Source: Tsukamurella conjunctivitidis (GTDB lineage Bacteria > Actinomycetota > Actinomycetes > Mycobacteriales > Mycobacteriaceae). Taken from it: DNA of 64,000 nucleotides. Made by a program: the position numbers and the translations under genes. The notes beneath the pieces were generated by a model. The model had not been told where the DNA came from. It saw nothing but the letters and a program-made list of their open reading frames with translations, and ran no database searches. Shown here one piece after another: positions 54,365 through 63,311 of the stretch (position 1 is the first letter of the stretch; each line of letters opens with the position of its first letter). Location of the stretch: positions 1 through 64,000 of the forward strand of contig NZ_VIGX01000008.1 of NCBI RefSeq assembly GCF_007858475.1, read 5' to 3'.

Positions 54365-56149
54365 TCAGGCGTAGATCTCGGCGACGTCGTCGGCGTACTT
54401 GTCCATGACGACGTTGCGCTTGACCTTGAGCGTCGGGGTGAGCTCGCCGCCCTCGATGGTGAAGTCCGTGGTGAGCACGCTCCACTTCTTCACCTGCTCG
54501 GCCTTCGAGACCAGGGAGTTCGCCGTCGCCACGGCGGAGCCGATCTCGGCGAGCAGGGTCTCGTTGGTCGCGGCCTCCTCGAGCGTCATACCTGCGGGCA
54601 GGCCGTGCGCCGAGAGCCATCCCGGCAGGGCCTCCTGGTCGAGGGTGATCAGCGCGCCGACGAAGGGCTGCTTGTCGCCGACGAGCATGGCCTGCGAGAC
54701 CAGCGGATGCTGGCGCAGTGCGTCCTCGGTCTGCGCGGGCGCGACGTTCTTGCCCGCGGCGGTCACCAGGATCTCCTTCTTGCGGCCCGTGATCGACAGG
54801 TAGCCGTCGGCGTCCAGCGAGCCCAGGTCGCCGGTGTGGAACCAGCCGTCCTGCAGCGCGTCGGCCGTGGCCTCGGGCAGGCCCCAGTAGCCGCCGAAGA
54901 CGACCGGACCGCGCAGCAGGATCTCGCCGTCCTCGGCGATCGCCACCTCGTTGCCCGGGACGGGCCGGCCGACGGTGCCGACCCGCTGCTCGGTGGGCGT
55001 GTTGCAGGTGATGGCCGCGCTGGTCTCGGAGAGGCCGTAGCCCTCGTAGACGGTGACGCCGGCGCCGCGGAAGAAGTGGCCGAGGCGGGCACCGAGCGGT
55101 GCGCCGCCCGAGACCGCACAGGTGCAGTTGCCGCCGAGCGCCTCGCGGAGCTTCGAGAAGACGAGCTTGTCGAACAGGGCGTGCTTGAGCTTGAGGACCA
55201 GCCCGGCGCCCCCGGTCTCCTGGGCCTTGCTGAACTCGATCGCCGTCTCGACGGCCGCGTTGAAGATCTTGCCCTTGCCGCCCTCCTCGGCCTTCGCGCT
55301 CATCGTGTTGTAGACCTTCTCGAAGACCCGGGGCACGCTGAGGATGTAGGTGGGCTTGAGCTCGCCGAACAGCCCGGTCAGGTTCGAGAGGTCGGCGGTG
55401 TGGGCGACCCGGATCGAGTGCTGCACGGCCGCCACCGAGATCGCGCGGGCGAAGATGTGGGCCAGCGGCAGGAACATCACCGTGCTGGCGTTCTTCCCGG
55501 CCATCTTGTCGAGGCCCTCGTGGATGGCGTCGTACTCGCTGAGCAGGTTGTCGTGCGTGAGCACCACGCCCTTCGGCTTGCCGGTGGTGCCCGACGTGTA
55601 GACGAGGGTCGCCTCCGCGGCGGCCTCGACGGCGGTCGCGCGAGCGAGGTAGTCCTCGTCCGAGACGCCGGCACCGTCGGCGACCAGGGCGTCGACGAGG
55701 CCCTCGTCGATCACCCAGACCTGGGCCGCCGCGGGCACGCCGTCGGCGATCCGGTCGGCCGTCGCGCGCGAGTCGGTGATGAGCGCGATCGACGCGGAGT
55801 CGGTGAGGATGTGCTCGACCTGCGCCGCCGAGTTGGATTCGTAGACCGCGACCGTCGAGCCTCCGACGGACCAGTTCGCGTAGTCGAGGAGGGCCCACTC
55901 GTAGCGCGTCGGGCTCATGATCGCGATGCGGGTGCCCGGCTCGATCCCGCGGGCGATGAGGCCCTTGCCGATGGCCGTGATCTGCTCGTTGAACTGCGCG
56001 GCGGTCACGGGGGACCAGCCGGAACCGGACGGGCGCAGGAAGAGCTCCGTCGACGGCGCCGACGCCGCCAGCTCGCGAACCCGGGTGGTCAGGTTGTCGG
56101 ACGGTGCGTGGGTCCGGGTCGGTTCCGTGGACTCGATGCGCAACTTCAT
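54365..56149 (-). CDS. fadD15: Long-chain acyl-CoA synthetase, FadD15-like
   Basis: The 594-residue enzyme activates long-chain fatty acids to CoA thioesters. It shares with FadD15 the phosphate loop YTSGTTGKPKG, VSVPRVFEKVYNT, AVSGGAPLGARLGHFFRGAG, YEGYGLSET and the C-terminal GRKKEILVTAAGKNVAP and TPTLKVKRNVV with the catalytic lysine. ATG 56149 is placed after GAGGAGATGAAG; a longer frame would cross the promoter region. It is divergent from the DEAD-box helicase gene. Confidence 0.94.
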   Translation of the reverse strand: MKLRIESTEPTRTHAPSDNLTTRVRELAASAPSTELFLRPSGSGWSPVTAAQFNEQITAIGKGLIARGIEPGTRIAIMSPTRYEWALLDYANWSVGGSTVAVYESNSAAQVEHILTDSASIALITDSRATADRIADGVPAAAQVWVIDEGLVDALVADGAGVSDEDYLARATAVEAAAEATLVYTSGTTGKPKGVVLTHDNLLSEYDAIHEGLDKMAGKNASTVMFLPLAHIFARAISVAAVQHSIRVAHTADLSNLTGLFGELKPTYILSVPRVFEKVYNTMSAKAEEGGKGKIFNAAVETAIEFSKAQETGGAGLVLKLKHALFDKLVFSKLREALGGNCTCAVSGGAPLGARLGHFFRGAGVTVYEGYGLSETSAAITCNTPTEQRVGTVGRPVPGNEVAIAEDGEILLRGPVVFGGYWGLPEATADALQDGWFHTGDLGSLDADGYLSITGRKKEILVTAAGKNVAPAQTEDALRQHPLVSQAMLVGDKQPFVGALITLDQEALPGWLSAHGLPAGMTLEEAATNETLLAEIGSAVATANSLVSKAEQVKKWSVLTTDFTIEGGELTPTLKVKRNVVMDKYADDVAEIYA

Positions 56150-56180
56150 CTCCTCATGCAGATAGTGGAATGCCCACAAC

Positions 56181-56207
56181 CTATCGGAGGATGTCCGAAT
56201 CCGATAG
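56181..56207. promoter_or_regulatory. Nested dyads between fadD15-like and DEAD-box genes
   Basis: CTATCGG (56181-56187) and CCGATAG (56201-56207) are perfect arms; inside, TCGGA and TCCGA form a further dyad around GGATG. The site lies in the 100-base divergent spacer, upstream of TATGCT (56235-56240), the likely -10 of the helicase gene. A fatty-acid or cold-stress regulator could bind. Confidence 0.55.
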
Positions 56208-56249
56208 TGTTTCGCGTGCACGACGGATACCGCATATGCTGGGGAAACA

Positions 56250-58061
56250 ATGTCTGATGAATTCGGTGCCGAGAGCACCGCCCCCGCCGCTGTCGTCGAC
56301 GACGCGCAGGCTTCGAAGAACGAACCCGAACCCGTGACCTTCTTGGACCTCGGGATCGATGAGCGCGTACTGCGCGCCCTCGCCGAGGTCGGCTACGAGA
56401 ACCCCTCGCCGATCCAGGCCGCGACCATCCCGCCGCTGCTCTCCGGCAGCGACGTCGTCGGTCTCGCGCAGACCGGTACCGGCAAGACCGCCGCGTTCGC
56501 CGTGCCCGTGCTGTCGAAGATCGACGGCGACAGCCGCACGCCGCAGGCGCTGGTTCTCGCACCCACCCGCGAGCTGGCGCTCCAGGTGTCCGAGGCCTTC
56601 GGCAAGTACGCCGTGCACATGCCCAACATCACCGTGCTGCCCATCTACGGCGGCCAGAGCTACGGCGTGCAGCTCTCGGGGCTGCGCCGCGGCGCGCAGA
56701 TCATCGTCGGCACGCCCGGCCGCGTGATCGACCACCTCTCCAAGGGCACCCTCGACCTGTCGAACCTCGAGTTCCTCGTGCTCGATGAGGCCGACGAGAT
56801 GCTCACCATGGGCTTCCAGGAGGACGTCGAGCGGATCCTCGCCGATACCCCGGAGTTCAAGCAGGTCGCGCTGTTCTCCGCCACGATGCCGCCGGCGATC
56901 CGCAAGATCTCCAAGAAGTACCTGCACGATCCGGTCGAGGTCACGGTCAAGGCCAAGACGGCCACGGCGTCGAACATCACGCAGCGGTACCTGCAGGTCG
57001 CCCACCAGCGCAAGCTGGACGCGCTCACCCGCCTCCTCGAGGTGGAGGAGTTCGACGGGATGATCATCTTCGTCCGGACGAAGTCGGCCACCGAGGAACT
57101 CGCCGAGAAGCTGCGCGCCCGCGGGCACGCAGCCGCCGCGATCAACGGCGACATCGTGCAGGCGCAGCGCGAGCGCACGATCGGCCAGCTCAAGGACGGC
57201 AAGATCGACATCCTCGTGGCGACCGACGTCGCGGCCCGCGGCCTCGACGTCGAGCGCATCAGTCATGTCGTCAACTACGACATCCCGCACGACACCGAGT
57301 CCTACGTGCACCGCATCGGCCGCACGGGCCGCGCCGGCCGCAAGGGTGACGCGCTGCTGTTCGTCACGCCCCGCGAGCGGCACTTGCTGCGGGCCATCGA
57401 GAAGGCCACGCGCCAGCCGCTCACCGAGATCGGCCTGCCGTCCGTGGAGGACGTCAACGCGCATCGTGTGGAGAAGTTCGGTGAGTCCATCACCGAGAAC
57501 CTCTCCAACGACCATCTGCAGATGTTCCGCCGACTCATCGAGGACTACGTGGGCGCCAACGACGTGCCCCTGGTCGACGTGGCCGCGGCCCTCGCACTGC
57601 AGTCGCGCGACGGCGCCTCGTTCCTGCTCAAGCCCGACCCGCCGGAGCGCGAGCGCAACGCCCGCGATCGCAAGGACCGTGACTTCGGCGACCGCGACTC
57701 GCGGCCCGGGCGCGGCCGGGACCGGGATCGTGACCGCGAGCCGTCGACGCACCGCAAGACGGGACGGCCGATGGTGCCGTACCGGATCGCGGTGGGGAAG
57801 CGGCAGCACGCCACCCCGTCGCAGATCGTGGGCGCCATCGCCAACGAGGGCGGTCTGCGGCGCAGCGACTTCGGCCACATCAGCATCCGGCCCGACCACA
57901 GCATCGTCGAGCTGCCGGACGATCTGGACCGCGACGTCTTCGACGCGCTGGAGCGGACCCGCATCTCGGGACAGCTGATCAACCTCGAGCGGGACCCCGG
58001 CGCACCGTCGGGGCGGCCCGCCGCGGGCAAGCAGCGGTTCCGGGCGGGCCGCAAGCGCTGA
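56250..58061 (+). CDS. deaD: DEAD-box RNA helicase, DeaD/CsdA type
   Basis: The 603-residue helicase has the Q motif (PSPIQAATI), Walker A AQTGTGKT (K79), DEAD at D179-D182, SATMPPAI and HRIGRTGRAGRKG. After the two RecA domains there is an Arg/Asp-rich linker (RERNARDRKDRDFGDRDSR) and a DbpA-like RNA-binding domain (about residues 510-585). This is the ribosome-biogenesis and cold-shock type. Confidence 0.96.
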   Translation: MSDEFGAESTAPAAVVDDAQASKNEPEPVTFLDLGIDERVLRALAEVGYENPSPIQAATIPPLLSGSDVVGLAQTGTGKTAAFAVPVLSKIDGDSRTPQALVLAPTRELALQVSEAFGKYAVHMPNITVLPIYGGQSYGVQLSGLRRGAQIIVGTPGRVIDHLSKGTLDLSNLEFLVLDEADEMLTMGFQEDVERILADTPEFKQVALFSATMPPAIRKISKKYLHDPVEVTVKAKTATASNITQRYLQVAHQRKLDALTRLLEVEEFDGMIIFVRTKSATEELAEKLRARGHAAAAINGDIVQAQRERTIGQLKDGKIDILVATDVAARGLDVERISHVVNYDIPHDTESYVHRIGRTGRAGRKGDALLFVTPRERHLLRAIEKATRQPLTEIGLPSVEDVNAHRVEKFGESITENLSNDHLQMFRRLIEDYVGANDVPLVDVAAALALQSRDGASFLLKPDPPERERNARDRKDRDFGDRDSRPGRGRDRDRDREPSTHRKTGRPMVPYRIAVGKRQHATPSQIVGAIANEGGLRRSDFGHISIRPDHSIVELPDDLDRDVFDALERTRISGQLINLERDPGAPSGRPAAGKQRFRAGRKR

Positions 58062-58171
58062 CGACCCGGTCGGCGTTTGCTCACAGATGTATTAACCTTT
58101 AGTCAAGGTGTAGCCCGAACCGGGGCGCACCCATTGTCGGCTGCCGCCGACCCGAGAGACTCGAGGAGCGC

Positions 58172-61100
58172 ATGACCGCCGCCGGTGACCAGGGCGACGG
58201 CCCCGGTGGCCGTCGGGATCGCGTCGTCCGCCTGCTGCAGTACCTGGACGAGCTGATCCGCTCGCGGTCCGTGGTGACGCGGGACCTCGACGATCACCTC
58301 GCGGTCCTGCCGCTCACCGGCGACGGTGCGCTGACCGACAGTTGGGACGCCGACGCCAAGCCGGGCGCCACCATCTTCACGGTGCCGCGCGACGACGCGC
58401 CGGACTCGCCGCATGCGCGCCTGCTGCGCGTCTTCGACGAGCTCACCGACCACCCGGAGTCGGTGGAACTGGTGCTCGCCTCGGGCCTACTCACCGCCCG
58501 CGACGGCGACACCGCCATCCGTGCGCACCTGCTGACCCAGCCGGTGCTGCTCGAGCGCGACCGGCGCGGCAAACGGCTCAGGGTGGTGCTCCCGCGCGAC
58601 TCCGTTCCCCGTGTCGAGGACTCGCTGCTGCTCGCGGGGCTCCCGTCGTTCGACCTCTCCGGCTCGGCCGAATTGCAGACCGCGCTGCGGGAGAACGCCC
58701 GCACCGTGCTCGACCCCGCGTGCCAGGAGTTCACCTCGACGTGGCTCGGCTCGGCGACGAAGGACGGTGGCGCACACGTTGAGTTCTCGCCGGCGCTCGT
58801 TCTCCGCACCCGCGGCTCGGCCCCCCTGCTGGGCTTCTACGACGCGATGAAGGCCGACGTCGCCGACCCCGATCGGGACGTCCCGATCGGGCTCGCCCAA
58901 CTCGTCGAGGGGGTGAGCTCGGACGAGCGGATCCGGCAGCTCGCCGTCGACGGTGCGATGAGCCCGCTCGACCTCCTCGACGAGGCGTACTACGTGCTCC
59001 CGTCGAACGTCGAGCAGCGGGACATCCTGGCGCACATGGGCGCCGACTCCGGTGTCGTCGTGGAGGGGCCGCCCGGTACGGGCAAGACCCACACCATCGC
59101 GAACCTGCTCGCCGCGCTGCTCGCCAAGGGACAGCGCGTGCTCGTCGTCTCCGAGAAGGCGCAGGCCCTCGCCGTCCTCGAGGAGAAGCTGCCGCCGGAG
59201 GTGCGCCAGCTGGTCGTCTCCGTCACCGACGTGACCAAGGACGGCTCGGCCTCGCTGGCGGCCTCGGTGACCGAGATCGCGACCCGCAAGTCCACGTACT
59301 CCGAGGCCCTCGCCGACGCCGAGCTGCGCGACCTGCGCGCCAAGCGGGACCGCGCGGTCGAGCGGCGCGAGGAGCTGGTCCGCGAGGTCTGGTCGCTGCG
59401 CACCGCCGAGAGCGAGGAGTCCGACTGGCTCGCCTCGGCGTACTCCGGCAAGCCCGCGGAGATCGTCGCGCAGGTCCGACGGGACGCCGACAAGTACTCC
59501 TGGCTGCCCGGTCCCGTCGACGGCGCGGTCCCGCCGCTCGACACCCGTGAGTTCGACCGCCTCGTCGCCCTGCTGCGGCGCAACGACGAGGTCTTCTCGC
59601 GCCGCCTCGCGCACAACCTGCCGGACCTCGCCGATGTCCCCGATGCGGACGAGCTCGAGGCGCTCTGCGCGACCCTCGCCGACTCGCCGCTAGCGGGCGC
59701 CGACAGCGGCGCGCTCACCCACGTGCTCGGGGGAGTGGACGCCGACCGTCTCGCCGTGATCCGGGCCCGCGCCGACCTGATCCACGAGCTGGTGGAGCGG
59801 GTGCGCCGCTACCCGCCGTCCGCGCAGTTGCTCGCCGAGGACATGCTCATCGGCGACCGCGCGCACCTCGCCGCCCGGCTGAGCGGTCTCGAGGAGCAGA
59901 TCGCCACGGCCCGCGCCGCCGACGGTGAACTCGAGGGCGTCGTGGTCGAGCTCAGTGACACCCCGGACGCCAACGACCGTGCCGCGATCGACGATTACGC
60001 ACGCCATCTCGCGCTGGGCAACGAGCCCCGTAAGCGGTTCCGCAAGCCCGAGCAGAAGCAGTTCGAGGAGACCGGCCTCGGCATCGTGGTCGACGGCGTC
60101 GAGGGCGCGGGCAAGTCGCACCTGCGGGCGGCCGCGCAGCACCTCAGGGTCGAGGACGTCATCGGCCGCGTCGGCGATGTCCTGCGCGCGCTGGGGCTCG
60201 AGGCTCCCCCCACCGACCCGTCCGGACGCACCGCCACCCGCGGCCGCAGCGAACGGCTCAGCCAGGCGGCCGACCAGCTGCTCCGCGCCCGCACCGTCGT
60301 GCGGCTCGTCGCCGAGCGGGACCGTCTGGTGGAGGCCATGCAGGCGCTCTCCGAGCACTCCCCGCGGCCCAAGGACCTGGCCGAGACGGACCGCACCGCC
60401 CGCCAGGTGATCGCGATCTCCGCGGCCGCCGGCGCGCGTGACGCCCACAGCAGGCTCGACGCCGTTCGGGTGCAGGTGCAGGAGATGGTCGAGCGCGGGC
60501 CGTCGCCCGAGGGCGACGCGATGGTCGCCGCGCTGCGCGGCTACAAGTACCCGGCGATCCGCGACGCTCGCCGGGCCTGGGACGCCGCCCGCGCCGAGCG
60601 CGAGGATCGCGGCGCGCTGGACCTGCTCGCGCTGCGGCTGCGGACCAAGGCGCCGGCTCTGTTCGACCTGGTCGCCCGGACCGCCGACGATCCCGTCTGG
60701 GACGTGCGAGTGCCCGAGCTGGCGGCGGCCTGGTCGTGGCGCCGCGCGGTCACGTGGGCCGCGTCGCGGGTGCACCCCGGCGACGACGCTCAGCTCGAGG
60801 CCGACCTGCAGGCCGCCGAGCAGGACGTGGCCCACTACACAACCCGGATCGCGACCGCGAGTGCGTGGCGACAGTGCCTGCGGCGCATGACCTTCGACGA
60901 GATCCAGGCGCTGCACGCCTATCGTGACCACGTCGCGTCGATCGGGCGCGGCTCCGGCCGGCACGCCGAGCGCTTCCGCGTCGCGGCCCGCGAGGCGATG
61001 CGGCAGGCGCAGTCCGCCGTGCCCGCGTGGATCATGCCGATCTCGCAGGTCGTCGCGTCGATCTCGCCGGAGCGCAACGCCTTCGACGTGGTGATCGTCG

Positions 61101-62389
61101 ACGAGGCGAGCCAGGCCGACATCACGAGCTCCTTCCTGCTGTGGCTCGCGCCGCGCGTGATCGTCGTGGGCGACGAGAACCAGTGCGCGCCGTCGGCGTT
61201 CACCGGAATCAGCCTGGACGACGTCTTCGCCCGACTGGACACGCAATTGCCCGACATCCCGCCCTATCTGCGCGACTCGCTGACCCCGAGGTCCAGCCTG
61301 TTCACGCTGTTGCGCACGCGGTTCGGGCACACCGTGCGACTGCGCGAGCACTTCCGGTGCATGCCCGAGATCATCGACTTCTCCTCGCGCCAGTTCTACA
61401 GCGACGCGCCCCTGATCCCGGTGCGGCACTACGGCGCCGACCGGCCCGTCCCGCTGCGCGTGACGCATGTGCCGAAGGCGAAGGTCGTCGGCGAGGGCGC
61501 GCGGATCTCCAACCCGACCGAGGCTCAGGCCATCGTCGACCAGCTGGCGCGGTGCTTCGCGGACCCGCTGTACGCCGGGCGCACGTTCGGCGTGATCGCG
61601 CTGCAGGGTCAGGGGCAGGTCGATGAGCTGTACCGACGGCTCCGCGAGAGCATCGACCCCGACGAGTGGGACGCCCGCCGCCTGCGCGTGGGGACGCCTC
61701 CCGACTTCCAGGGGGACGAGCGCGACGTCGTGCTGCTGTCGATGGTCGTCGCGCCCGACTACCGGTTCCGCGCGCTGACCGGTCGCGACTTCCAGCGCCG
61801 GTTCAACGTGGCCGCCTCACGCGCCCGGGATCAGCTGTGGCTGTTCACCTCGGTCGACGAGCGGGACCTCAAGGCCAACGACCTGCGGGCGTCGCTGCTG
61901 CGCTACGTCACCCGCGCCGACGTCGAGGTCGCGCAGCCGATGCCGGCCGACGTCCCGACCGATCGCCGGGTCGAGCCCTTCGACAACATCTTCGAGCAGC
62001 AGGTCTTCGCGCGGCTGCGCGACATGGGCTACCACGTGAACCCCAAGGTCGTGGTGAACAACCGCTCCATCGATCTCGTGGTGACCGGCGAGCAGGGCAA
62101 GCTCGCGGTGGAGTGCGACAGCGCGGACTTCGCCTCGACACCGGAGCAGGCCCGGTCCGACATCGAGCGCGAGCGGGAGCTGCGCCGGTGCGGCTGGGAG
62201 TTCGTCCGCGTCCGGGAGTCCGTCTTCGCGACGGACGCCGACGCCGCGATGTCCGTCGTGGTGCAGGCGCTGGACCGCCGCGGCGTGCGCCCGTTGACCC
62301 TGCAGCGCGCGCTCACCGTCGGCGAGCGCGCCGACGACGGTTCCGTGGAGCTGTGGGAGCCCGTCGGCCTCGACATCGACACGGAGTAG
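58172..62389 (+). CDS. SF1 (Upf1-like) helicase with C-terminal PD-(D/E)xK nuclease-like domain
   Basis: The 1405-residue protein has an N-terminal region without known motifs (1-280), Walker A GPPGTGKT with K305, a roughly 650-residue helical insertion, then DEASQAD with D977-E978, VVGDENQCAPSAF, REHFRCMPEI, GDERDVVLLSMV and the motif VI segment FNVAASRARDQLW. The last 140 residues (NIFEQQVFARLRDMGYHVNPKV onward) resemble Vsr/MTES_1575-type nucleases, with D1301 (SIDLVV) and E1314 (LAVECDS). Related helicase-nuclease fusions are proposed in phage defence. GAGGAG precedes the ATG, after a GTCGGC-N4-GCCGAC hairpin (58136-58151). Confidence 0.88.
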   Translation: MTAAGDQGDGPGGRRDRVVRLLQYLDELIRSRSVVTRDLDDHLAVLPLTGDGALTDSWDADAKPGATIFTVPRDDAPDSPHARLLRVFDELTDHPESVELVLASGLLTARDGDTAIRAHLLTQPVLLERDRRGKRLRVVLPRDSVPRVEDSLLLAGLPSFDLSGSAELQTALRENARTVLDPACQEFTSTWLGSATKDGGAHVEFSPALVLRTRGSAPLLGFYDAMKADVADPDRDVPIGLAQLVEGVSSDERIRQLAVDGAMSPLDLLDEAYYVLPSNVEQRDILAHMGADSGVVVEGPPGTGKTHTIANLLAALLAKGQRVLVVSEKAQALAVLEEKLPPEVRQLVVSVTDVTKDGSASLAASVTEIATRKSTYSEALADAELRDLRAKRDRAVERREELVREVWSLRTAESEESDWLASAYSGKPAEIVAQVRRDADKYSWLPGPVDGAVPPLDTREFDRLVALLRRNDEVFSRRLAHNLPDLADVPDADELEALCATLADSPLAGADSGALTHVLGGVDADRLAVIRARADLIHELVERVRRYPPSAQLLAEDMLIGDRAHLAARLSGLEEQIATARAADGELEGVVVELSDTPDANDRAAIDDYARHLALGNEPRKRFRKPEQKQFEETGLGIVVDGVEGAGKSHLRAAAQHLRVEDVIGRVGDVLRALGLEAPPTDPSGRTATRGRSERLSQAADQLLRARTVVRLVAERDRLVEAMQALSEHSPRPKDLAETDRTARQVIAISAAAGARDAHSRLDAVRVQVQEMVERGPSPEGDAMVAALRGYKYPAIRDARRAWDAARAEREDRGALDLLALRLRTKAPALFDLVARTADDPVWDVRVPELAAAWSWRRAVTWAASRVHPGDDAQLEADLQAAEQDVAHYTTRIATASAWRQCLRRMTFDEIQALHAYRDHVASIGRGSGRHAERFRVAAREAMRQAQSAVPAWIMPISQVVASISPERNAFDVVIVDEASQADITSSFLLWLAPRVIVVGDENQCAPSAFTGISLDDVFARLDTQLPDIPPYLRDSLTPRSSLFTLLRTRFGHTVRLREHFRCMPEIIDFSSRQFYSDAPLIPVRHYGADRPVPLRVTHVPKAKVVGEGARISNPTEAQAIVDQLARCFADPLYAGRTFGVIALQGQGQVDELYRRLRESIDPDEWDARRLRVGTPPDFQGDERDVVLLSMVVAPDYRFRALTGRDFQRRFNVAASRARDQLWLFTSVDERDLKANDLRASLLRYVTRADVEVAQPMPADVPTDRRVEPFDNIFEQQVFARLRDMGYHVNPKVVVNNRSIDLVVTGEQGKLAVECDSADFASTPEQARSDIERERELRRCGWEFVRVRESVFATDADAAMSVVVQALDRRGVRPLTLQRALTVGERADDGSVELWEPVGLDIDTE

Positions 62390-62425
62390 TCCGACCCGCG
62401 CCGAGGCGGTCGAGCGAGGGGCCGA

Positions 62426-63250
62426 CTAGGAGCGCGAGTACTCCGACGCGACCCGGACCAGCTCCGGGTCCGGCCGCACGCCCGTGTAGAGCACGAACTG
62501 CTCGGCGGCCTGCAGCGCGATGACCTCCGCGCCGGTGATCACCGTCGTGCCCGCGGCACGGCCCGCGCGCACCAGCGGTGTCTCGGGCGGCATCGCCACC
62601 ACGTCGAAGACGGTGTCGGCGGCCTCGACGAGGTCCGCCGGGAAGGACAGGTCCTCGGCGGCAGGGCCGCCGGCCATGCCGACGGGCGTCGCGTTGACCA
62701 GCACCCGCGCACCGTCGGGCGCCGCGGTCGCGTGCCGGAAGCCGTACAGGCCGGCGAGCGCCGAGCCGGACGCGGCGTTGCGGGCCACCACGGTCACGTC
62801 GGTGCACCCGTGATCGCGCAACGCCGCGACCACCGCCTTCGCCATCCCGCCCGAGCCGCGGACCGCGGCCGGCAGCGTCGGGTCGACGCCGTGCGAGCGC
62901 AGCAGCGACGCGACCGCCGCGTAGTCCGTGTTGTGGGCGTGCAGGACGCCGTCCTCGTTGACGATCGTGTTCACCGAGTCGATGGCACTCGCCGACGGCT
63001 CCATGACGTCGACGAGCTCGATCACCGCCTCCTTGAAGGGCATCGAGATCGCGCAGCCCCGCACCCCGAGCGCCCGCACCCCGCCGATCGCGGCGGGCAG
63101 GTCGGTGGTGGTGAACGCCTTGTACAGGTAGTTCAGGCCGAGTTCGCGATACAGATAGTTGTGGAACCGGGTGCCGATGCTGCTGGGGCGACCGGACAGC
63201 GACATGCACAGCACGGTGTCGCGGTCGGGCATCGCGATCGAATCGTTCAC
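62426..63250 (-). CDS. Shikimate 5-dehydrogenase-like protein
   Basis: The 274-residue oxidoreductase of the shikimate/quinate dehydrogenase superfamily shows the substrate part SLSGRPSSIGTRFHNYLYRELGLNY, the catalytic lysine in SMPFKEAV, HNTDYAAV and the Rossmann GSGGMAKAVVAAL. The sequence is of the SdhL (HI0607) branch rather than classical AroE (HNTDY, GSGGMAKA), so it may not be the aromatic-pathway enzyme. GTG 63250 gives the N-terminal length of mycobacterial relatives; ATG 63232 is possible. Confidence 0.88.
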   Translation of the reverse strand: MNDSIAMPDRDTVLCMSLSGRPSSIGTRFHNYLYRELGLNYLYKAFTTTDLPAAIGGVRALGVRGCAISMPFKEAVIELVDVMEPSASAIDSVNTIVNEDGVLHAHNTDYAAVASLLRSHGVDPTLPAAVRGSGGMAKAVVAALRDHGCTDVTVVARNAASGSALAGLYGFRHATAAPDGARVLVNATPVGMAGGPAAEDLSFPADLVEAADTVFDVVAMPPETPLVRAGRAAGTTVITGAEVIALQAAEQFVLYTGVRPDPELVRVASEYSRS

Positions 63251-63311
63251 CCCGCTCACCCTAATCCTGCGGAACGGGGAACCGCGGGCACGGCTGGTGC
63301 GTCCAATTGAT

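Noticed and set aside
58084-58110. ACCTT-N5-AAGGT hairpin after deaD as a terminator
   Set aside because: The five-base stem is weak and has no T run; it may be part of the next promoter region.
60092-60118. A second P-loop-like motif (GVEGAGKS, lysine 648) inside the insertion of the SF1 helicase
   Set aside because: It fits GxxxxGK[ST] but is not preceded by a hydrophobic strand pattern clearly or followed by Walker B; the segment seems helical, so chance is more likely.
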